Below, piece by piece: positions 1 to 5,603 of a DNA stretch of 14,514 nucleotides (position 1 is its first letter; each line of letters begins with the position of its first letter). The stretch is from NCBI GenBank assembly GCA_035620895.1, contig DASPFY010000044.1, positions 1 through 14,514 of the forward strand. The letters are read 5' to 3'. A program made the translations under genes and the position numbers. Origin of the DNA: TA-21 sp035620895 (lineage in GTDB: Archaea; Thermoproteota; Nitrososphaeria; Nitrososphaerales; Nitrososphaeraceae). The notes beneath the pieces are model-generated. The model made no database searches and was not told the DNA's origin. It saw only the letters and a program-made list of their open reading frames with translations.

Positions 1-110
1 AGATCTCTTTTTATCCAATGGTATATAACGTGATAGACGCCAGCTTCATAAGCTCCCAAAGAACCGCCTCCTTGAAATACTAGCGCTCTTTGCCTTCCAA
101 AACGAGGCAT
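1..110 (-). CDS. Patatin-like phospholipase, N-terminal 36 codons only
   Basis: The reading frame runs off the left edge of the window and starts at ATG 108-110 on the minus strand. The visible residues begin MPRFGRQRALVFQGGGSLGA and continue with YEAGVYHVIYHWIKRD. The GGGSLGAYEAGV stretch is the glycine-rich oxyanion-hole motif (DGGGxxG/GGGxxG type) that opens patatin domains just after the first beta strand. Patatin-family enzymes are serine acyl hydrolases acting on membrane lipids with a Ser-Asp dyad. The catalytic GxSxG and DG(A/G) motifs would lie beyond the window, so activity cannot be judged. No signal peptide is visible, which fits a cytosolic or peripheral membrane enzyme. No convincing TATA box was found at the leaderless distance; an AT-rich stretch near 150-165 could serve with a leader of about 20 nt. 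The family call is firm from the motif; the substrate is unknown. Confidence 0.85.
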   Translation of the reverse strand, partial: MPRFGRQRALVFQGGGSLGAYEAGVYHVIYHWIKRD

Positions 111-473
111 TTTAATACCTATTACCATTAAGAACTAATGTGACTTTCTAATACTAATAATATTTTCTAATCAAGTTTGATAATGTATAGTATTTGAGGC
201 AAAAATACATTTAATATACTCATCTTTTGCTATTGATTGAGCTTTACCTGCAAAAAGTTCCAATGAGAAAACTTACTCGTATTATCGATTATTCCTCTAT
301 ATTTAGAAGATAGCACATATCAACTGCAACTGATCAGTTTCTTTCGCGAAAATAGTTCTCTCTTGATACAGTAAAACGGAAGGGATGAATCTGGAATTTC
401 AGATGGATCCCATTTAGAGTTTCTAATAACTTAGAATGTTTTTTATCCATTAACTTGTTAGATAAACCAGAAT
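111..473. other. Intergenic, no recognisable gene
   Basis: These 363 bases between the patatin gene and the next minus-strand gene are AT-rich. I see no supported coding frame. They hold a copy of the dispersed GGAAGGGAT repeat at 378-410 and the presumed promoter of the patatin gene. Confidence 0.5.
378..410. repeat. Dispersed GGAAGGGAT repeat, copy A
   Basis: This copy starts with GGAAGGGAT and continues with an ATCTGGAATTTCAGAT segment, itself an imperfect inverted repeat (ATCTGgaaTTTCAGAT). It is closest to the copy at 977-1004, with about 22 of 28 positions identical, and more distant from the copies at 4805, 5439 and 9167. All copies have the same orientation on the plus strand. Confidence 0.5.
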
Positions 474-827
474 TTATTCTTCTTCCCAGTTTATGATATG
501 TTCGTTAAGTGGAGGCAAAGGACCAGAAAAATCCAAGCCATATGCTTTCATTGCATATTCACGAAACCTTACAGCCCATGGATGAGTTGAAGTTGCAAAT
601 TCTTTTAACATAGCATCAATATCGTTTGTCTCAAGGCTGATTATTTCAAGATCTGGAGATCCACTGCCTGCCGGACTACGCTGGATCCAGACATTTTCGC
701 GGGAAATTCCAGCAATCTTGTAGAATTCATCGTGTTCGTTGTCATGACCACAATGGTCAACCGCAAATTTTTTTGCAAGTTCTATACCTCCTTCAAGATA
801 GGGTAACGCCAAACAATAATTTGTCAT
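474..827 (-). CDS. Small conserved-looking protein, possible DUF6176-like
   Basis: This is a 117-aa acidic protein with no signal peptide or membrane segment, so it is probably cytosolic. It starts at ATG 825-827, and a TATA box at 848-857 places the transcription start at or just before this ATG, which supports the start and a leaderless message. The sequence has a beta-strand-like N-terminus (LALPYLEGGIELAKKFA), a central segment ENVWIQRSPAGSGSPDLEII and a C-terminal FREYAMKAYGLDFSGPLPP segment. This layout resembles small ferredoxin-like alpha/beta proteins of the DUF6176 type, in which a strand reading 'fler...gdyl.vy.e..D' is followed by a helix and a GxDxxGP tail. The resemblance is by eye only and the function is unknown. 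His and Cys residues near position 26-32 (DHCGHDNEHDE) could bind a metal, but this is speculation. Confidence 0.6.
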   Translation of the reverse strand: MTNYCLALPYLEGGIELAKKFAVDHCGHDNEHDEFYKIAGISRENVWIQRSPAGSGSPDLEIISLETNDIDAMLKEFATSTHPWAVRFREYAMKAYGLDFSGPLPPLNEHIINWEEE

Positions 828-847
828 AAGAAAACATCAGATGCTGT

Positions 848-857
848 TTATTTAAAT
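848..857 (-). promoter_or_regulatory. TATA box of the 474-827 gene
   Basis: On the minus strand the sequence reads AATATTTAAATAAAC. The TATTTAAA core is centred about 26 bp upstream of ATG 827, the canonical spacing between an archaeal TATA box and the transcription start, which implies a leaderless mRNA. Confidence 0.6.
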
Positions 858-976
858 ATTTTCAGAATGACTGCGAGTTCGACTAAAATAATAAAACTGA
901 CACGGAGTCAATTCGTTAACAAAATGTATTCCTAGGTAATGACTATGATTCACTAAATTAATGATTTTAATCTGCT

Positions 977-1004
977 GGAAGGGACCGATCTGAAATTTCA
1001 TACG
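977..1004. repeat. Dispersed GGAAGGGA repeat, copy F
   Basis: GGAAGGGACCGATCTGAAAT, then TTCA and a divergent tail. It shares GGAAGGGA, ATCTG and AATTTCA with copy A at 378-410. It lies just past the end of the sugar dehydrogenase relic. Confidence 0.4.
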
Positions 1005-1008
1005 AGTC

Positions 1009-1269
1009 TTAATTAGAATTTCTTGACATATTATAAACAATCGTAACCCTACGTCTAAATGCTCTTGAGATTTTATATAAAACTCATCCATTGCGTTCAG
1101 ATGAAAGAACATACAAGTAGCCATCTGGTCCAATCTTCAGATCAGTTATTCTACCAAATTCATTTGAGAAAATGAGATCCTTTGATTCTTTCTGGTTGTC
1201 GACAATTTTATCGTTTAGAGGACCGTCTAACTTCACTTCAGTGCTATTGTCATTCAGACATACTATCAA
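1009..1269 (-). pseudogene. 3' relic of PQQ-dependent sugar dehydrogenase
   Basis: The minus-strand frame from 1269 down to a TGA at 1084-1086 encodes a peptide with LDGPLNDKIVDN, FGRITDLKIGPDGYLYVLS and then SSERNG. This is the characteristic last blade of soluble PQQ-dependent aldose/glucose dehydrogenases (GSDH family, six-bladed propeller), in which the order is '...LNGPLADKVAD... FGGITD(L/I)xVGPDGYLYVLS..GTIYRI'. The same frame continues after the TGA with VLYKIS, matching the family's terminal (T/V)(I/L)Y(R/K)I strand, so the stop appears to interrupt the final strand. The relic continues to a TAA at 1009-1011. Nothing of the upstream ~300 codons remains: the frame runs into the end of the neighbouring surface-protein gene, overlapping it by 4 nt. 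There is no ATG; the first possible start is a TTG. I infer a decayed 3' fragment. The family assignment is strong, the event that cut it unknown. Confidence 0.8.
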
Positions 1270-2432
1270 GCCTGCTTCTTCTCTTTTTTCCTTTGTTTTA
1301 TAACATCTACTATATGTGTTGAGAAAGCACCAAGAAACCCAGCCCCAAACAGAGAAATGACCTGGCCGTAACTAGTCCAAAACTCTTTAAACTCCTCTCC
1401 AAATGAGGGCGGATTGACTACTGTTATTGTCAGATTTGGTTTAATTGTAAAATAACTCTGACCCAAGATTGAGGCATTAATACTTGGAACTCCTAACTTT
1501 CTAGATTCCATTGATACATTGCCTAAAATTGGTATCATGTACTCTCCAGGCTGTGCATCTTGTGCGACTGATATGCTGAATGGTACAGGGCCTACACCAA
1601 AAGAGGGGGTGTTATCTCTATTGGGATTGAATTGTATCGAAATCCAAGATTGGTTATGTTCAGGAATGAAATTCAGTGCTCTTGGCAGTAGCCCAGTATT
1701 AGATAACAATTGGGCACCAATGTCCATAGTCTCTCCCTTAGTCAATACGAGGGGATTGGGGGATGACGAAAGTGAGAACTCTGCTGGAGGAACATCAATC
1801 CAACTTGTTATATCTATGATTTTGCTATTATCATTATAAGTCACCATTGTATAATAAGCTACGCGGAATTTACTAGGAGAGGTTATAGAGGTTAGATTTA
1901 TTGATAGTGGAAGGACAGACTTGTCTTCAAAATTGGCTCGATTCCTTGTTTCAGCAACAATATCATGAAAACCAGACGAAGAATATTCTATGAGAACACT
2001 GGTCTCATTATTAGTATCGTTTGTACTCTTTATTTGCTTTTGGAAATCAACATCAAACTTGCCTGTACCAATCCTGTTGTCTATATCTACTAGAACGCCA
2101 TATTCCAATTCTCTGACACCAATTTGGGAATGATTCTTTAGGGTCGTCCCATTACTCCACAAAGTGGCATTAAGATTCTTACCATCGCTGAAATGAGAAA
2201 CACCCAAAATATCCATTGGATTATCATAAATTTCTCTTTGTTCAGGGGATAGATATGGGTTAACACCTTTATTTATGTAAGCGCTCTCTTGGATACCATC
2301 TCTGATTTCTTGTCTGGGAAAAGGAATTAATTCTCCATGCACAACTGAGATATATTGAGCACAATAATTCATCAGAACAATTAGGCTAAGGAGGATTAAG
2401 CCAATTGATATATTATGACTCGTAATTATCAT
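1266..2432 (-). CDS. Surface-anchored Ig-like/NEW3-like protein, two membrane segments
   Basis: The protein has 388 aa from ATG 2430-2432; an in-frame ATG at 2484-2486 would give 406 aa. I prefer the inner start because a TATA box (GGTATAAACG, 2461-2470) sits about 34 nt upstream of it, and because the outer ATG lies inside the hsdM relic. From the inner start the N-terminus is a signal or signal-anchor helix (SIGLILLSLIVLMNYCAQYI). The large middle part is extracellular, rich in NxS/T sequons and beta strands. Residues ~215-330 (PNPLVLTKGETMDI ... QPGEYMIPI) resemble the NPCBM-associated NEW3 or Ig-like fold of COG1470-type surface proteins. The C-terminus has one helix (VISLFGAGFLGAFSTHIV) and a basic KQRKKEKKQA tail, the usual archaeal membrane anchor with a cytoplasmic stop-transfer. 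The ligand is unknown; a structural or adhesive role is inferred. The last 4 nt overlap the sugar dehydrogenase relic. Confidence 0.75.
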   Translation of the reverse strand: MIITSHNISIGLILLSLIVLMNYCAQYISVVHGELIPFPRQEIRDGIQESAYINKGVNPYLSPEQREIYDNPMDILGVSHFSDGKNLNATLWSNGTTLKNHSQIGVRELEYGVLVDIDNRIGTGKFDVDFQKQIKSTNDTNNETSVLIEYSSSGFHDIVAETRNRANFEDKSVLPLSINLTSITSPSKFRVAYYTMVTYNDNSKIIDITSWIDVPPAEFSLSSSPNPLVLTKGETMDIGAQLLSNTGLLPRALNFIPEHNQSWISIQFNPNRDNTPSFGVGPVPFSISVAQDAQPGEYMIPILGNVSMESRKLGVPSINASILGQSYFTIKPNLTITVVNPPSFGEEFKEFWTSYGQVISLFGAGFLGAFSTHIVDVIKQRKKEKKQA

Positions 2433-2707
2433 GTGATTGTATCTTTTGACTGCGAATACTCGTTTATACCTTTTTTTATTAGACATCCTGCATTTTCTTC
2501 AAAAGTGTCATTCAATCTCTTTAGGAAGAGCAAAGTCATTACCGGTTAACGATACTCTGAAGAATCAAGTGAACCTCGTAAAACGTCAGCAGCACTACAT
2601 AGATGAGATTTAAGGACCTCAAAAGAAATTTTCAGATTGTCCAATGGGTAATTAACAGATTTAACTGCTTTTTGATTGTGTGATTGTTTGTACAAATTCT
2701 TTATCAT
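2429..2707 (-). pseudogene. hsdM: N-terminal relic of type I restriction methyltransferase HsdM
   Basis: From ATG 2705-2707 the minus strand encodes 53 codons ending LCSAADVLRGSLDSSEYR and a TAA at 2546-2548. Directly after the stop, in the same frame, it continues PVMTLLFLKRLNDTFEENAG and CLIKKG. Together these match the N-terminal helical bundle of HsdM N6-adenine methyltransferases ('LWxAADxLRGSxDSSEYKxxVLxLLFLKRLxDxFEE...LIKxG'). Real HsdM proteins are about 500 aa; here similarity ends near 2465 and the frame closes by 2429, so the catalytic domain with NPPF is gone. A TTTAAA element near 2727-2732 lies about 25 bp upstream of the ATG, so the original promoter seems still present. The 3' end of the relic contains the promoter and the alternative upstream ATG of the surface-protein gene. 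No hsdS or hsdR is visible. A short truncated peptide could still be made; a function for it is not supported. Confidence 0.85.
2461..2470 (-). promoter_or_regulatory. TATA box of the surface-protein gene
   Basis: On the minus strand this reads GGTATAAACG. Its centre is about 34 nt upstream of ATG 2432 and would place the transcription start near 2440. It lies inside the hsdM relic and supports the inner start codon of the downstream gene. Confidence 0.5.
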
Positions 2708-2943
2708 ATCTTTTTAAGACTAATGTTTAAAGTATATGGAATAAATATTCGTCACTTAAATATCAATATTACCAGTTGTAACAAAGGACCAGTTACAGTA
2801 TAGTTACGTCCAATAAAAATTAAAACCATTACCGTAATCAGAATAGCCGATTTGGAATAAAAAGTTGAAAGACTCTAAATATGAACCTGCGTTATTGACT
2901 AGAACTGAAATTAATTGGCTTTAAAATAAAATTTGATTATCAA
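2708..2943. other. Intergenic, promoter DNA on both sides
   Basis: This AT-rich stretch separates the minus-strand hsdM relic from the plus-strand ATPase region. It holds a TTTAAA element (2727-2732) for the relic and a CTTTAAAAT element (2919-2927) facing right. I see no other gene in it. Confidence 0.5.
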
Positions 2944-3036
2944 ATGGCCATCAATGCAAGATCAGAATCCACAGCTTCTGTAAGATTATCTTCTATAGTA
3001 AGGTTGCAGAAAAGCTTTAAGCTACCGGGCGTATAA
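2944..3036 (+). pseudogene. Possible N-terminal extension of the ATPase, cut by an in-frame stop
   Basis: ATG 2944 opens a 30-codon frame (MAINARSESTASVRLSSIVR, then LQKSFKLPGV) that ends in TAA at 3034-3036. It is in exactly the same frame as the AAA+ ATPase whose first usable codon is TTG 3052, with only five codons (KCNKH) between. A good TATA element (CTTTAAAAT, 2919-2927) lies at the leaderless distance from ATG 2944, whereas the only TATA near TTG 3052 (TATAAAAG, 3032-3039) would start transcription after it. I infer that the ATPase once began at 2944 and that the TAA is a nonsense mutation. A separate 30-aa peptide or chance cannot be excluded. Confidence 0.35.
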
Positions 3037-3051
3037 AAGTGTAACAAACAT

Positions 3052-3740
3052 TTGCCCTTAAAACAAGTTTTCAAGTCAGTCTGGAGAAAACCCTTTCATA
3101 ATGGAATCTGTAAATTTGAAGAAATAGTTGGCCAGAATGATATTAAGTTTATTTTAAAGAGAGCGCTACTATCTAGAAGACCAGTTCATATATTACTGGT
3201 GGGTTCACCTGGTTCAGCTAAGACTATGTTCTTGACAGAAATAATACAAAATAACAGAGCCTCTTACTTTGTAGTTGGAAGCAACGCTACCAAAGCAGGT
3301 TTAGTAAATCAGTTATTTGAAAGAAGGCCAAAGTATCTATTAGTAGATGAATTAGAAAAGATGAGTATCACAGACCAGACATCTTTGTTACACTTGATGG
3401 AGACAGGAATTATTTCTGAAACTAAAATTAACAAAACAAGACAAATGGAACTAACTTCTTGGGTCTTTGCTACTGCTAATTGTTCTGAGAAAATAATTAA
3501 TCCGCTTTTGTCAAGATTCGCGGTACTGGAAATGCCAGAATACACCTTTGAGGAATTCTATGAAATAGCCGTTACTAGACTTAAAAAAAGGGCGTTCACC
3601 AACTAACTGCTAGATTCATAGCGGAGAAAGTATGGTATGAATTGGGCTCAAAAGACATTAGAGATGTTATCAAAGTAGGACGATTGGCAAGTTCCAGCGA
3701 AGATATTTCCTTCGTTATCAGAGCATTGAAAAGACACTGA
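3052..3740 (+). pseudogene. AAA+ ATPase with -1 frameshift before its C-terminal lid
   Basis: The main frame (3052-3606, 184 aa from a TTG) is a compact AAA+ module. It has an N-terminal FEEIVGQNDIKFILKRAL helix, Walker A GSPGSAKT (residues 51-58, K57), Walker B YLLVDE (95-100), sensor 1 FATAN (N143) and an arginine-finger-type LLSRF (R155). This is the RuvB/RFC/MoxR-like arrangement of archaeal ATPases that remodel nucleoprotein complexes; the precise partner is unknown. The frame ends KKRAFTN and TAA at 3604-3606. In the -1 frame, starting within the A7 run at 3583-3589, coding continues as KKGVHQLTARFIAEKVWYEL then GSKDIRDVIKVGRLASSSED up to TGA 3738-3740, which looks like the missing helical lid. 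One extra A would restore a protein of about 229 aa. Gene decay, a homopolymer sequencing error or programmed -1 slippage are all possible. The upstream in-frame stop at 3034 favours decay. Confidence 0.75.
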
Positions 3741-4124
3741 ACTTTCTAGATTTCCTTGACAATAGCCATAGTGGGATAAACTCGCCGAAATACTGGATTA
3801 TGTTCATATGCTCTGCAATTAATGCAAGCCGCCCAGTGAAAGTTGAATAGACTTTTGTGGGTGAGGGGGATTGTGTATTAGGGTTTGTCGTGTTTCTCTC
3901 CTATTCAGACAAGATACAAGATTTCAAAGGCGGCTCGATTTCAACCTGAAATACGCGAAGTACATTAAAAACGGCTGAAACGGGTAACATTCATACCATA
4001 AACACATGACGCATACTTGATTTAAAAGAAGGCGCGCGCCATGGTTATCAAAAGAAGACGCTATCTATAGCGCACCAGCCAGAATTATCATCCAAAATAC
4101 GTATTATCCGAATTCTGAGAGAAA
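3741..4124. other. Intergenic, GC-rich palindrome and hairpin, no gene recognised
   Basis: There is no supported coding frame in these 384 bases, although their composition near 3990-4080 is richer in GC than the flanks. A perfect 10-bp palindrome GGCGCGCGCC lies at 4031-4040, and an inverted repeat CGCTAT-CT-ATAGCG at 4059-4072. A fragment of a mobile element is conceivable because the zinc-finger relic follows directly, but I cannot identify one. Confidence 0.4.
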
Positions 4125-4454
4125 CTACTCCCAGGGCATGCCCTCTGGTTTTAAGCGATAAGCATCAATACTTGGTTTATTCGGATAGGCGGCCAAATTC
4201 GGGTGTTCACGTTGGCAGTGGTTATCGTAACCTTGTTTATTATTTGGTTTGAAATCGCAACGATAGCATTTTGGGGGATATTCGCGGTTGATATCCGATG
4301 ATTCACGTGATGCATTTGATGCATCTGTAGAGTCTCGTGACTTTTTTCCCCTATGTTTCTCATTAATTTTTTCCAAATCGATTTGAGAATTAGTGTTGAA
4401 CTCGTCTGATTTTTTCCGGTTTATGATCAAAACCTTCTTTAACGTAAATACCAC
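4125..4454 (-). pseudogene. Orphan C2H2 zinc-finger tail, probably of a mobile-element replication protein
   Basis: The open frame encodes up to 109 aa from a GTG at 4452-4454; an in-frame TAA lies eight codons further upstream, and there is no ATG at the start. The N-terminal half is a basic, Ser/Asp-rich linker (DSTDASNASRESSD). The C-terminal half has a classical finger CYRCDF...DNHCQREH with spacing C-x2-C-x12-H-x4-H, followed by NLAAYPNKPSIDAYRLKPEG and MPWE. A finger followed by 'AYP...(L)KP(E/Q)G..WE' after a Ser/Thr/Asp-rich linker is, to my knowledge, typical of the extreme C-terminus of primase or helicase-like proteins in thaumarchaeal plasmids and integrated elements. The catalytic part is absent here, so I infer a C-terminal remnant, though a free-standing DNA-binding protein is possible. 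It is divergent from the initiation-factor gene with 10 bp between. Confidence 0.55.
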
Positions 4455-4464
4455 ATCATTGTTA

Positions 4465-4764
4465 GTGTCAGAAGGTTATTACGATACAGGCTCTATTGAT
4501 GGTTTTCTACAAGAATTAGATAGAGAGAAAGCCAAGGTGGTCATCGCGAAAGAATTTAGGAAATTTAGGAAACCAACAACAGTCATAAAAGGCCTTGAGA
4601 GTATGACTGATGTTGCATCAATCACTAAAGAATTGAAAATCAAACTTGGAGCCGGAGGTACTTATAAAAATGGATTTGTCATTTTGCAGGGTGATCATAG
4701 AAGTGCAGCCAAAGACTTTCTCATTACAAAAGGAATTAAGGAAGATCTAATAGAAATCAGATAA
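4465..4764 (+). CDS. Archaeal initiation factor 1 (SUI1/eIF1 family)
   Basis: aIF1 binds the 30S P-site region and enforces start-codon fidelity during translation initiation. The protein is 99 aa if it starts at GTG 4465-4467, giving (V/M)SEGYYDTGSIDGFLQELD. The open frame extends upstream to GTG 4393, but that part would overlap the divergent zinc-finger frame and does not look like the family. The SUI1 domain follows: a first strand AKVVIAKEFRKFRKPTTVIKG, where the usual RRFGK basic loop reads FRKFRK, then the helix ITKELKIKLGAGGTYKNGF and the signature LQGDHRSAAKDFLITKGI. The end is EDLIEIR, close to the family's usual length of about 100 aa. A TTTAAC element near 4437-4444 could be the TATA box. 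The altered basic loop and the surrounding relics suggest a paralogue rather than the main housekeeping copy, but this is inference. Confidence 0.85.
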   Translation: MSEGYYDTGSIDGFLQELDREKAKVVIAKEFRKFRKPTTVIKGLESMTDVASITKELKIKLGAGGTYKNGFVILQGDHRSAAKDFLITKGIKEDLIEIR

Positions 4765-4804
4765 AGTTGTTTATTTTACTTTTTCGATTAATATAAAATA
4801 AATT

Positions 4805-4836
4805 GGAAGGGATTTAATTTGTTTACAATGTGAATC
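4805..4836. repeat. Dispersed GGAAGGGATTT repeat, copy B
   Basis: This 32-bp element matches copy C at 5439-5470 in 28 of 32 positions, with no gap: GGAAGGGATTT, three differences, TTGTTTACAA, one difference, GTGAATC. It lies 40 bp past the aIF1 stop codon. Confidence 0.65.
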
Positions 4837-4981
4837 TTCATCAAACGAATTTACCAAATTATAGACTTATGCCAACTGGTCAAGATTAATTGAAATGAAA
4901 TTGCTATTATAAAATATATGTATGCAGATAGTCATATGTAAAAATTTCAATTTGATATTCGACTCAGTTTTGCAAGTGATA

Positions 4982-5146
4982 CTATTTCGTAAATCTATGT
5001 TCTTTCATAAACTCGTCCAGACACTCCTTGCAAAGTTTAAAAGATTCTTTCTCAAACACAATTTCTTTTTTCTGATCGCATGAATTACATCTCGAATCTT
5101 TCTTTCTTCCTTCGACTTCACTAGCCTTGGTTATCTTAGCATCCAC
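4982..5146 (-). CDS. Small zinc-ribbon protein (CxxC...CxxC)
   Basis: The minus-strand frame ends with TAG 4982-4984 and encodes CNSCDQKKEIVFEKESFKLC and then KECLDEFMKEHRF. This gives two CxxC knuckles separated by 18 residues, the layout of a small treble-clef or zinc-ribbon unit, with a basic linker (EGRKKDSR) before it. GTG 5144-5146 is the only usual start in frame and gives 54 aa. The frame stays open without an ATG to a TAA at 5207-5209, and that extra part (LSNNLFKSAVTNLVNVDAKI) also looks coding, so the real start may be non-canonical, or the gene may have lost its 5' end. It lies downstream of the 52-aa gene at 5221-5379 on the same strand and could be cotranscribed. The function is unknown; nucleic-acid or protein binding is plausible. 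Confidence 0.5.
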   Translation of the reverse strand: MDAKITKASEVEGRKKDSRCNSCDQKKEIVFEKESFKLCKECLDEFMKEHRFTK

Positions 5147-5220
5147 ATTAACAAGATTGGTTACTGCACTTTTAAAGAGATTGTTTGATAATTTGTTTCG
5201 AAGGATTTATTGAATAATGT

Positions 5221-5379
5221 TCATTTTAATTTTTTTCTCAGTCGATTTTCTTTCTTTTTTTCTATTACTTTCCATTTTCGTAATATTTCATCCCAATTAC
5301 TTAATTCTCCTTCTGATTGCTCTATTGCCTCTAGAATATAATTCGCAAATTCTTCAAGGTCTTGTTCAATATCATCCAT
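5221..5379 (-). CDS. 52-aa charged helical protein of unknown function
   Basis: This short gene starts at ATG 5377-5379 and ends with TGA 5221-5223. It encodes MDDIEQDLEEFANYILEAIE, QSEGELSNWDEILRKWKVIE and KKKENRLRKKLK. The N-terminal half is acidic and amphipathic, the C-terminal end strongly basic, and the whole is predicted by eye to be helical, perhaps a coiled coil. The coding character is clear from the amino-acid composition and from a TATA-like element (TTAATTATAC) at 5418-5427 that fits a start near 5395, leaving a short leader with an AGGAG-like stretch (GAGGAG). I recognise no family. It may act as a partner of the zinc-ribbon protein immediately downstream. Confidence 0.6.
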   Translation of the reverse strand: MDDIEQDLEEFANYILEAIEQSEGELSNWDEILRKWKVIEKKKENRLRKKLK

Positions 5380-5417
5380 CTTCTTGTTTAGTTACGTCTC
5401 CTCTTTAATCCTACTCT

Positions 5418-5427
5418 TGTATAATTA
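5418..5427 (-). promoter_or_regulatory. TATA box of the 52-aa gene
   Basis: The minus strand reads TTAATTATAC here, about 44 bp upstream of ATG 5379. With a spacing of 26 bp, transcription would start near 5395 and give a leader of about 16 nt. Confidence 0.4.
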
Positions 5428-5438
5428 ACAATTGCTTC

Positions 5439-5470
5439 GGAAGGGATTTCCATTGTTTACAACGTGAATC
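5439..5470. repeat. Dispersed GGAAGGGATTT repeat, copy C
   Basis: This copy is 28/32 identical to copy B (4805-4836) and shares TTCGGAAGGGATT and CATTG with copy D (9167). It lies between the 52-aa gene and the 3' end of the metalloprotease gene. Confidence 0.65.
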
Positions 5471-5603
5471 CAAATGTAAGGGATGCGTTAAGATTAAGTT
5501 TGAAAGGTCACCGTACAAAGTAATTTATGTAGATTTGGAATAAAAAAGAAGGAGAATTGTCTTTTGTCGATCCTTGTATTTTGCGTTAGCAATTCCATTA
5601 TTA

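Larger units (their letters stand above)
5409..5543 (+). other. Open frame without start codon containing repeat copy C
   Basis: Between a TAA at 5406-5408 and a TAA at 5541-5543 the plus strand stays open for 44 codons. It reads NNCFGRDFHCLQRESKCKGC then VKIKFERSPYKVIYVDLE. It has Cys pairs like a zinc knuckle, but no start codon and no clear promoter. The repeat unit (5439-5470) is its core. It may be a coding relic; it could equally be a chance frame through a non-coding repeat. Confidence 0.25.

Noticed and set aside
852..1133. 93-codon minus-strand frame
   Set aside because: It overlaps the sugar dehydrogenase relic and the TATA box of the 474-827 gene, is rich in unusual residue patterns, and has no promoter or recognisable domain.
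1519..1839. 106-codon plus-strand frame
   Set aside because: It lies wholly within the surface-protein gene on the other strand, whose signal helix, sequons and anchor are convincing.
3309..3545. 78-codon minus-strand frame
   Set aside because: It is antisense to the Walker B to sensor 1 region of the AAA+ ATPase and has no features of its own.
4151..4363. 70-codon minus-strand frame in the zinc-finger region
   Set aside because: It is out of frame with the finger motif and composed of His/Ile/Asn-rich shadow sequence.
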